DNA of 40,247 nucleotides, from positions 1-40,247 of the forward strand of contig JAHHQV010000022.1 in assembly GCA_020026175.1 (NCBI GenBank), read 5' to 3'. Source of the DNA: Phocaeicola sp. (lineage in GTDB: Bacteria > Bacteroidota > Bacteroidia > Bacteroidales > Bacteroidaceae). The notes beneath the pieces were generated by a model, which saw only the letters and a list, made by a program, of their open reading frames with translations, had not been told where the DNA came from and searched no databases. The stretch's first letter is position 1; each line of letters begins with the position of its first letter. Below, piece after piece: positions 9,127 to 15,528 of this stretch. The translations under genes were made by a program, and so were the position numbers.

Positions 9127-10569
9127 TTATTTATTGTATTTATCGTATTCCAACTTCTGTTCCAGCTGTTCAAGGTTCATTTCCGCTTCACGGATTCCCT
9201 CCATCGAAGCCATCATGAACAATTCCTTAGCCTTAGTGTAATCTCCTTTTAGCATGGCATATACACCACGTGCAAGAGTTGCTTGAGGCGAGTTGCCCGC
9301 CTTTAGCAGATAACGCTCTGCCCGCTGCCAGTCACCTTCGGACAGATGTATGTTTGCTGCATTGAGATTGGCAGTCTCGTCATCCGGATACATACGTACT
9401 GCAATGTCGAACACCTCGTTGAATTCCTTGCTGCCGGCTTCGTAGAGGTTTGCCACCATATACATCTCGTTAAGACTAAGCAGCTGAGGGCGTACACGCA
9501 ACACACGTGCGGCTTCTTCTACATTGAACGGACGAACTGTATAATTGACCGTATAGTCTGAATGACGCAGAGAAGGATAAACGTTGTTCAGCAGATACAT
9601 ATAAGTCTTTCTGTTGTCCATTCGCTCTATCATGCGGTTCTTCTCATCCTCAGGATATTTGCTGTCGATTATCTCCAGCACCTTGTCGCGCAAGTCAATG
9701 GAAGAGGAAGATACAAATTCCCTGAGTCCTCCCCAGTCTTCGGGAGTTGACTTCACCGTAAACAGAGTATCGGCAAATCCGTACTGAGTGCAGACATATT
9801 TCTTCAGTGCTTCGGCACGTCCCTTTGCCAGACGGGCATTGTTGGCATAACTGCCTTCGGGCGAAGCATATCCGTGGATGGAAATAGAGGTAATAACCGT
9901 ATTGGTATCGTTTTTCACGACATCAATAGTAGCCTTAATCTTGTTTAGTTCTGTCACGTTGTTTCTATACTCGGGGTATATCACAGTCTGATTGACAGGA
10001 AAATCAAGGAAAGCTCTACCCGACTCTTCCCTATGCTTTACAGCTTCCACCTCTGGCACAACAAATGCCATTACAGGGCTAAACCGGAAAGGAGGGACTT
10101 CGAGACGTATCTTTTTGAGGAGCATGTTGTCGTGACTGTAAGGGTCGCCACCGCATCCACATTCATCGAAAGACAAAAGCATATCCGCCGAATTCATCCA
10201 CTTTCTATATGGCACAGCCGTACGATAGTCTATCTTCACCGAATCTTTATGGCTGTGTACCAACATTCCGTAGTCTTTTCTGCGCTGCGAAGCTATATAC
10301 TGTCTTCTGCCTGCTACAATCACTGGTTTCATCTCATGTACATTATCGCCTTTAACCAACATGGGAACCAGGCGTAAAGACCTGTTTGACGGGATGTCCA
10401 TCTTGTCTGACAACAGACGGAATGATATATACAGACTGTCACCAGCGTTCATCAAGTTCCATTTTTTGATGTAGATTCCACGATCTTTTGCAGTATATTC
10501 TTGCGCATATAAAGGCGTAGTAAGGGCTGCCAGTATCAGAGAAAGATACAGCCTAAATTTTTTTTTCAT
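9127..10569 (-). CDS. DUF3868 / OmpA-like / TPR protein of the fimbrial operon
   Basis: A 480-residue exported protein; the signal peptide ends near YAQ (residue 23). Residues about 24-130 match my recollection of DUF3868. Residues about 195-300 form an OmpA-like domain with HGYASPEGSYANNARLAKGR, the region that in OmpA relatives contacts peptidoglycan. Residues about 378-465 are TPR-like repeats (NLNAANIHLSEGDWQRAERY and a following unit). The in-frame extension up to 10746 overlaps the upstream gene and is discarded because the signal peptide starts at 10569. DUF3868 and DUF3575 genes commonly head Bacteroides fimbrial operons. A periplasmic or outer-membrane assembly or anchoring role is inferred; no biochemical activity is apparent. 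Confidence 0.85.
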   Translation of the reverse strand: MKKKFRLYLSLILAALTTPLYAQEYTAKDRGIYIKKWNLMNAGDSLYISFRLLSDKMDIPSNRSLRLVPMLVKGDNVHEMKPVIVAGRRQYIASQRRKDYGMLVHSHKDSVKIDYRTAVPYRKWMNSADMLLSFDECGCGGDPYSHDNMLLKKIRLEVPPFRFSPVMAFVVPEVEAVKHREESGRAFLDFPVNQTVIYPEYRNNVTELNKIKATIDVVKNDTNTVITSISIHGYASPEGSYANNARLAKGRAEALKKYVCTQYGFADTLFTVKSTPEDWGGLREFVSSSSIDLRDKVLEIIDSKYPEDEKNRMIERMDNRKTYMYLLNNVYPSLRHSDYTVNYTVRPFNVEEAARVLRVRPQLLSLNEMYMVANLYEAGSKEFNEVFDIAVRMYPDDETANLNAANIHLSEGDWQRAERYLLKAGNSPQATLARGVYAMLKGDYTKAKELFMMASMEGIREAEMNLEQLEQKLEYDKYNK

Positions 10570-10642
10570 TATTCTAAAAAATAAAAAACAGTAATTCGTA
10601 AAAAAATAATAAGAGCAATAAAATAAAGCGAATTTAATCAGT

Positions 10643-11206
10643 TCAAAATACATATACCAAATTGAGAGCCAATTTGGTTGGTCCAAAATAGTCTTTCTTG
10701 TCCGAGAGAATAACCGTTCCGCAGTTTCCTCCAGGATATTTATCAAAAATTACCCTGCCATATCCTACTCCTACAAGAGCCTCAACATTAATGTGCTCTG
10801 TAATAAGGAATGCATATCCATAAGTAAGACCTCCACCCCACAAGTCTCCTTGAAAACGGTTATGTGCCGTTTCTTTCCATAAGCCGAAAGGCATTTTCAC
10901 GTTTCCTATATTGAATTTCATCCAATGTGCATGTACACCGAAAAAATGTCCGTTCATCTTTTCACACAACCAATAACGCAACTCAGGCTGTACAAGGATA
11001 TGCCTCCATTTCTTGTTTCCCGAAAAGTTCCATGCATTGTAATTGCCGGACAAATCAACCGTCATCTTTCTTCCTACTGAAAATTCTACTCCGGCATTTA
11101 TCGAGGCTGTTGCATCATATATCACATTTGTTTTTACTGATACGTTTTGTGAAATAGCAGCAACCGGCAAAATACAAAACAATAGAATTAAAATACAATT
11201 TCTCAT
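10643..11206 (-). CDS. DUF3575 outer-membrane beta-barrel protein
   Basis: A 187-residue protein with a signal peptide ending near AISQ (residue 20) and alternating hydrophobic strands typical of a small beta barrel: VSVKTNVIYDATASINAGVE, then RHILVQPELRYWL, and a C-terminal aromatic strand ending LNLVYVF. These features fit the DUF3575 family. It is the first clear gene of the fimbrial operon, 73 bases before the DUF3868 gene, and about 200 bases behind a predicted promoter. The partner protein has an OmpA-like domain, so the pair could form a barrel plus peptidoglycan-binding module at the fimbrial base; this is an inference from adjacency. Confidence 0.85.
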   Translation of the reverse strand: MRNCILILLFCILPVAAISQNVSVKTNVIYDATASINAGVEFSVGRKMTVDLSGNYNAWNFSGNKKWRHILVQPELRYWLCEKMNGHFFGVHAHWMKFNIGNVKMPFGLWKETAHNRFQGDLWGGGLTYGYAFLITEHINVEALVGVGYGRVIFDKYPGGNCGTVILSDKKDYFGPTKLALNLVYVF

Positions 11207-11412
11207 CTTTTTCTTTTTACTTTCTTTTAATATAAAAGTTTTTCTTTAATGTTATTATCCTGTTTCTGTTATCTGTTTTTAAAATAGTCCTGCTTAATCC
11301 TGAATCATAATAAACAAAACATTTTACATAGTCAAAGTCGGTTGTAATCATTTCAATAATGTATCTCCAGCCCAACGCCAAAGGATACAACATTTGTTTC
11401 ATTCCGACAATG

Positions 11413-11420
11413 CAAAGTTA
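11413..11420 (-). promoter_or_regulatory. Predicted promoter of the fimbrial operon (-7 element TAACTTTG)
   Basis: The minus strand reads TAACTTTG, an exact fit to the Bacteroides TAnnTTTG element, about 207 bases before the DUF3575 start. No TTTG is present at the expected -33 spacing, so an activator may be needed. The rest of the 11207-11589 gap holds no recognised gene. A 61-codon minus-strand frame (11402-11217) lies in the predicted leader and is discussed as a finding. No inverted repeats of an invertible promoter were seen. Confidence 0.5.
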
Positions 11421-11589
11421 CATAAAATGTTATATAAAAGAGATTGTAATGCTATTTTATTTCTTGTAAACGGCATAGCTAACCTCCTGATTTTCAGCTT
11501 GGGTATTTTAGAAAAACTTGTAAAAAGCATTTTTGGCGTTGTATTGTTTCTTTTTTTAGTATATATTACAGCTGGATAGCACGATATTA

Positions 11590-13272
11590 CTAAAGGATAT
11601 GAATGAAAAGGTCAGGAATGAAAAACAAACAAAGATATAGCTTCTCCTTCAGGAAAGTTATAAGATCCACTCCTTCTGGAGATGATATTTTTTTTCTGAC
11701 ATTAGTTTTGTTTTTATGTACGGTATAAATGCTCTGCCCCCATACAGCAGCAATTTCTTCTGTGCGGAAACCTGCTACCAGCATGCAGCACAACTGGATG
11801 TCCTTGTCGGTAAGTACGGGGTAGTTCTGCAACAGTCTGGTATAAAACTCATCGTAAATGATGTCTATATGTGTAAAAAAATCATTCCATTTGGCATCAA
11901 GCAGTTTGTTTCCGTCAAGGATTTTCAGTTTTTCTATTTCGTCATACAACTTTTTGTTCTTGTTGTTGCCAGAATACTTAAGATAAGACACACGTTTGGC
12001 TATTTCAATATCTCTTGCTATGAAATACCTTGTTTCGTCGTCAATGTGTCCCAAAGCCTCCAGTTTATCTATATGCTCGTTCAAGTGAGAAATCCTGACA
12101 GTATGTTTCTGTTTCTTTCTGATGTACAGCATGACCAAGACAAGCAGAGCAATTACCAGAAGTGCAACCATGAATTTGAAAAGTACTATCTCTTTTTTAT
12201 ATTCTGACTCTTTTTGGCTATAGTCTGATTTTAGCAATGTTTCATTCAGTGTATTGACTTTTAGCAATGCCAGTCTCTTTTCGTAGACTTCTACTGTTTT
12301 TCTAAGAAAAAAATTTTCTTCGGCCACATTGCCTGATTTTACAGCCAGTTCTGCACACGTCTTGTAGAATTCAATATCAATGGCTACAGATTCGTCTGAT
12401 GAATATATATCCATAGCCTTATTCTTATAATAGTTTGTTTTTTCAACATTTTCAACAGAAGCATAGCAATGTGTCAGAATGGAATAGCATATAAACAGAT
12501 TGCGTGGCTTTCGAACCCACTGCAAAGCTTTTTCTGTATGAGCTATGCACGACGTCCAGTCTCCTTTCTTGAAATATGCCACGCCCAACAAGAAATGGCA
12601 GTGTCCATAATAGGCATGTTTCTCGCCTATGGCCTGAGAAATACATTTGAATATATCTACCGCCTTGTCATATTCATGATTGTAAATGAAAATCTTGCCT
12701 ATCGTCAGTTTTGTATATATGTCTGCTTTCTTTAGGTCTTGGCCGTTATAGAAAGACTTTGCCTTATTCTGAAACTCGGCATATCTTATCAGGTCTATAT
12801 TCTTAAGGCGTATTTCGCTGAGATAAGTGTACAGAAAGAAAATCCATTTATTGTTTTTTTCGTCTTTGGCAATGTCAAGAGCATGATTTATAGTCATAAT
12901 CTCATTCTCTGTATCATTATTGTTTTGATATATCTTTGCAAGAAACATGAGAGACTCCAACTGCTTGCTTATGTCTTTTGAGGCGGATATGACAGAGACA
13001 CATTTCTCTATCTTGTCCTGCGGCGGAAACTCATTTTCGTTTATATAGTTTTGACACATTGACTTAAGTAGGAAAACTGTTGCATCGTCTTCGTCATGCC
13101 AATCACCTTTTAAAGAAGTGGTGTCAAGTTTTGCCAAGAATTGTCTGGGATCGTTCTCCATAAATTCTACGGTATCTTCAAAAGACAACACTCCATGAGT
13201 GTTTTTCTTGCATGAAGACAATATAACTACAAATATTATAAGGCATACAAGTACCTGTCTGGTTTTCTTCAC
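11590..13272 (-). CDS. Membrane-spanning TPR / HTH transcriptional regulator
   Basis: A 560-residue protein with an N-terminal hydrophobic signal and a lipobox-like LSSC (Cys21). A long helical repeat region (about 60-345) includes TPR-like units such as AYYGHCHFLLGVAYFKKGDW. A single transmembrane helix lies at about 365-386, followed by a coiled region and a C-terminal helix-turn-helix (about 485-545; LTDKDIQLCCMLVAGFRTEE, then a VHKNKTNVRKKI recognition-helix region). This layout is a known Bacteroidales type of one-component regulator: extracytoplasmic TPRs, one membrane pass and a cytoplasmic LuxR-like DNA-binding end. Direct placement upstream of the fimbrial operon, on the same strand, makes it the likely regulator of that operon. 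The last ~14 residues (YLCLFFIPDLFIHIL region) are unusually hydrophobic for such a C-terminus. Confidence 0.82.
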   Translation of the reverse strand: MKKTRQVLVCLIIFVVILSSCKKNTHGVLSFEDTVEFMENDPRQFLAKLDTTSLKGDWHDEDDATVFLLKSMCQNYINENEFPPQDKIEKCVSVISASKDISKQLESLMFLAKIYQNNNDTENEIMTINHALDIAKDEKNNKWIFFLYTYLSEIRLKNIDLIRYAEFQNKAKSFYNGQDLKKADIYTKLTIGKIFIYNHEYDKAVDIFKCISQAIGEKHAYYGHCHFLLGVAYFKKGDWTSCIAHTEKALQWVRKPRNLFICYSILTHCYASVENVEKTNYYKNKAMDIYSSDESVAIDIEFYKTCAELAVKSGNVAEENFFLRKTVEVYEKRLALLKVNTLNETLLKSDYSQKESEYKKEIVLFKFMVALLVIALLVLVMLYIRKKQKHTVRISHLNEHIDKLEALGHIDDETRYFIARDIEIAKRVSYLKYSGNNKNKKLYDEIEKLKILDGNKLLDAKWNDFFTHIDIIYDEFYTRLLQNYPVLTDKDIQLCCMLVAGFRTEEIAAVWGQSIYTVHKNKTNVRKKISSPEGVDLITFLKEKLYLCLFFIPDLFIHIL

Positions 13273-13336
13273 AAATTAATCTGTTAGGTTACACTTATAA
13301 AGTCTGACAATATCAAATATTAATTGGAATATTATG

Positions 13337-13344
13337 CAAATATA
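13337..13344 (-). promoter_or_regulatory. Predicted promoter of the TPR/HTH regulator (TATATTTG)
   Basis: The minus strand reads TATATTTG, fitting TAnnTTTG, about 65 bases before the regulator start at 13272. No good TTTG is present at -33. Confidence 0.45.
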
Positions 13345-13391
13345 TAGTTTTTGAATGCACAGTAAGAAGTAAAATCGAAGATTTGTTTTTA

Positions 13392-13400
13392 CCCCCCCCC
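13392..13400. repeat. Nine-base C tract in the divergent intergenic region
   Basis: Nine consecutive C residues lie in the regulator/HU intergenic region (13273-13714), about 48 bases upstream of the regulator's predicted -7 element. The surrounding sequence is strongly AT-rich. Mononucleotide G/C runs of this length are prone to slippage. Confidence 0.9.
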
Positions 13401-13402
13401 GT

Positions 13403-13420
13403 TATTTAACACTATTTAAC
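13403..13420. repeat. Two direct repeats TATTTAAC with 10-bp period
   Basis: TATTTAAC occurs at 13403-13410 and again at 13413-13420, one helical turn apart and immediately beside the C tract. The spacing suits tandem binding of a DNA-binding protein on one DNA face, such as the neighbouring HTH regulator. Function is inferred. Confidence 0.5.
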
Positions 13421-13528
13421 CTTACTTTGCTCTTAATACATAAAGCTACATAAGCGTATGGACTTCTACAAGACATCGCCTAAAAATGGGGATGAGCCGA
13501 AATTAACTTAAAAAGAGAATCTTCTTTT

Positions 13529-13560
13529 TTTGGAATTCTTCCGACAACAAACTATCTTTG
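13529..13560 (+). promoter_or_regulatory. Predicted promoter of the HU-like gene
   Basis: TTTG at 13529-13532 is followed after 20 bases by TATCTTTG at 13553-13560, a full match to the Bacteroides primary-sigma consensus in sequence and spacing. The predicted transcript would have a leader of about 150 bases before the ATG at 13715. Confidence 0.75.
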
Positions 13561-13663
13561 TATAGTCGTTATCTGTATTCAAAGATTGTGAACATAAGAT
13601 TCAAGATTACAAACTCATATACAAAGTCTGTAAATAGAAATATAGAAGTTACAAATATAGTAT

Positions 13664-13682
13664 ATGTAAAGTTACTTTACAT
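13664..13682. promoter_or_regulatory. Perfect 8-bp inverted repeat before the HU-like gene
   Basis: ATGTAAAG (13664-13671) and CTTTACAT (13675-13682) are exact inverted copies around TTA, ending 32 bases before the start codon. It lies downstream of the predicted promoter, so it could be a repressor site or a leader hairpin. Autoregulation by the HU-like protein is one possibility. Confidence 0.45.
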
Positions 13683-13714
13683 TTATCAGACAATCAATTT
13701 ATAAATATCACAAT

Positions 13715-14344
13715 ATGGCAAAATATTATATGCAAGAGATGCCCGACATGAAGAAAGAAGGCAAGACTCTACTTTATCCTAAGATGGAGATAACTGGAAT
13801 ATGCGAGACAAGAGACCTTGTAGAAGCAAGCGTAAAAGGCACTTCGGTAAACAAGTCCGAAGCTATGGCTGTAATAGATCTAATATCTGCCGAAATGGCA
13901 CGAAGAATGGCGCAAGGACAGTCTGTAAGAATAGACGGCATAGGGCTTTTCACCCCATCTCTCTGCCTGAAGAAAGGGAAAGAAAGAGAATCTGCCGAAG
14001 AAACCTCAGCCAAAAGGAATGCAGCAAGCATAAAGGTAGGTGGAGTAAACTTCCGAGCCGACAATATGCTGGTGGAAGAGACAAACACCCTGTGCAAGTT
14101 GGAGAGGGGCTCTGGGGTGAAACGCTGCAAAAAGTCTGAACATACGGCAGAAGAAAGGCTTGAGATGCTGAAACGATATCTTGACGAAAACAGATTCATC
14201 ACGGTAAAAAAATATATGGAGATTTCGGGTCAGAGCAGAACCACTGCAAGCAAGGAAATAAAGGCTTGGGCCGAAACGGCAGATTCGGGAATAACTTATG
14301 AGGGGAGAGGCACACATAAAATCTTTGTAGAGAAAAAGCATTGA
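13715..14344 (+). CDS. HU-like (HU-HIG type) DNA-binding protein with C-terminal HTH-like segment
   Basis: A 209-residue cytoplasmic protein. Residues about 1-125 resemble Bacteroidales HU-like proteins: an MAKYYMQEMPDMKKEGK start, an LVEASVKGTSVNKSEAMAVI helical region, and VRIDGIGLFTPSL, corresponding to the HU beta-arm core. Residues about 140-205 form a basic segment (RLEMLKRYLDENRFITVKKY, then SGQSRTTASKEIKAW) that reads like a winged helix-turn-helix. Typical stand-alone HU proteins are about 90 residues, so this is an extended form. It stands alone on the plus strand with a strong promoter, divergent from the fimbrial regulator. A nucleoid or regulatory role is expected; a link to fimbrial control is only suggested by location. 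Confidence 0.8.
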   Translation: MAKYYMQEMPDMKKEGKTLLYPKMEITGICETRDLVEASVKGTSVNKSEAMAVIDLISAEMARRMAQGQSVRIDGIGLFTPSLCLKKGKERESAEETSAKRNAASIKVGGVNFRADNMLVEETNTLCKLERGSGVKRCKKSEHTAEERLEMLKRYLDENRFITVKKYMEISGQSRTTASKEIKAWAETADSGITYEGRGTHKIFVEKKH

Positions 14345-14391
14345 ACATGTCTTAATATTAAAATACAACCATAATTGCACAAAAAAGTCCC

Positions 14392-14422
14392 TTTCCGCAT
14401 CAAATAAATAACACGAACTTTG
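14392..14422 (+). promoter_or_regulatory. Predicted promoter of the RND efflux operon
   Basis: TTTC at 14392-14395, 19 bases of spacer, then GAACTTTG at 14415-14422. It differs from the TTTG/TAnnTTTG consensus at one position in each element. The leader to the ATG at 14456 would be about 27 bases. Confidence 0.5.
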
Positions 14423-14455
14423 CAGTTTGAAAAAAATAAAACAATTATATACTCT

Positions 14456-15508
14456 ATGAAAATTAAATCATTATCTTATTTTGCATTAGCTATAGCTCTG
14501 TGTGCATGTTCAGAACAGCCTGCAAAAGAAAAAGGGCCTCGTCCGGTAAAACTGGCAGAGGTGGCATCCTTGGAACTTGTAGAAAAATCCTATTCAGGCA
14601 TCGTATCGCCAGACCAGTTCAGCGACCTTGCGTTCAAGATGTCAGGTCCGCTTATATCGATGAACGTACTGGAAGGACAACGCGTGAAGAAAGGTCAGAT
14701 AGTGGCAGAAATAGACCCTACGGACTATAAGCTTGACCTTGAGGCGAAGAAGGCTTCTTATCTGAACAACAAGTCGCAGATGGAACGTGCAGAAAAACTT
14801 TTGTCGAAAAATGCAATTTCCGTCCAGGAATATGAAACGACAAAGACTAACTACACTAATGCAAAATCAGCATATGAATATGCTGAAAACATCCTGAACG
14901 ACACCAAGCTAAAAGCTCCTTTTGACGGATTCATACAAAAGAAATATGTGGAAAACTATCAGAAGGTACAGTCAGGTCAAGGTATTGTATGCCTTATAAA
15001 TCCTATGAGACTTATGGTGGAATTCACTATCCCCGAAACTAACATCATATATTTTACCGAGCCTTTTAATATCTATATAGAATTCGACACTTACAAGGGC
15101 AAGTTCTTCAAGGCCAAGGTAAAAGAATATGTAGAGGCTTCGCCCGATGGAGCCGGAGTGCCTGTATTCCTTACTATAGACGATCCGGAATTCGACCTCA
15201 ACAAGTATAAGGTTTCTGTAGGCTTTTCGTGCAGGGTGATAGTGAACGTGGAAAGCAAGAAATACGGTTCGGGCATGACTGTCCCATTGTCTTCGGTTAT
15301 TTTTGACAACAAGACAAACAAAAAGACCGTATTTGTATACAACAGTTCGACCGGGAAAGTTGAACAGCGCAACATAATAGACCAGGGAAGCCTGTTGGGC
15401 AGAGACAACCTGATAGTGACAGGAGACATAAAACCAGGCGAAAAGGTTGTAGTGGCAGGGGCATCTTATCTAGTCGACGGACAACAGGTAAAAGTATTGA
15501 GTAAATAA
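14456..15508 (+). CDS. RND efflux periplasmic adaptor (membrane fusion protein)
   Basis: A 350-residue lipoprotein with lipobox LCAC, starting at 14456; an in-frame extension from 14420 adds twelve residues ahead of the signal and overlaps the predicted promoter, so it is rejected. The sequence follows the adaptor plan: a split lipoyl/barrel-sandwich domain (KMSGPLISMNVLEGQRVKKG, then KLKAPFDGFIQKKYVENYQK), an alpha-hairpin between the halves (about residues 85-130), a beta-barrel domain and a C-terminal membrane-proximal domain (GEKVVVAGASYLVDGQQVKV). It should bridge the inner-membrane pump and the outer-membrane channel encoded next. The pump gene begins 20 bases downstream. Substrate is not predictable; drug or detergent-like export is usual for the family. 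Confidence 0.92.
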   Translation: MKIKSLSYFALAIALCACSEQPAKEKGPRPVKLAEVASLELVEKSYSGIVSPDQFSDLAFKMSGPLISMNVLEGQRVKKGQIVAEIDPTDYKLDLEAKKASYLNNKSQMERAEKLLSKNAISVQEYETTKTNYTNAKSAYEYAENILNDTKLKAPFDGFIQKKYVENYQKVQSGQGIVCLINPMRLMVEFTIPETNIIYFTEPFNIYIEFDTYKGKFFKAKVKEYVEASPDGAGVPVFLTIDDPEFDLNKYKVSVGFSCRVIVNVESKKYGSGMTVPLSSVIFDNKTNKKTVFVYNSSTGKVEQRNIIDQGSLLGRDNLIVTGDIKPGEKVVVAGASYLVDGQQVKVLSK

Positions 15509-15528
15509 ACACAGAAAACAAACAGAAA

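Noticed and set aside
10570..10746. N-terminal extension of the DUF3868 protein
   Set aside because: The extension overlaps the DUF3575 gene and precedes an obvious signal peptide at 10569.
11394..11579. Hydrophobic 61-codon plus-strand frame in the fimbrial promoter region
   Set aside because: It starts with TTG, overlaps the predicted promoter on the other strand and has the composition expected of AT-rich noncoding DNA.
13458..13511. 17-residue plus-strand frame whose start (MDFYKTSPKNGDEP) recalls HU-like protein N-termini
   Set aside because: Too short to judge, lies upstream of the better promoter, and the resemblance may be chance; it could be a gene remnant.
11207..13714. Invertible promoter controlling the fimbriae
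   Set aside because: No pair of inverted repeats flanking a promoter and no recombinase gene were found in the window.
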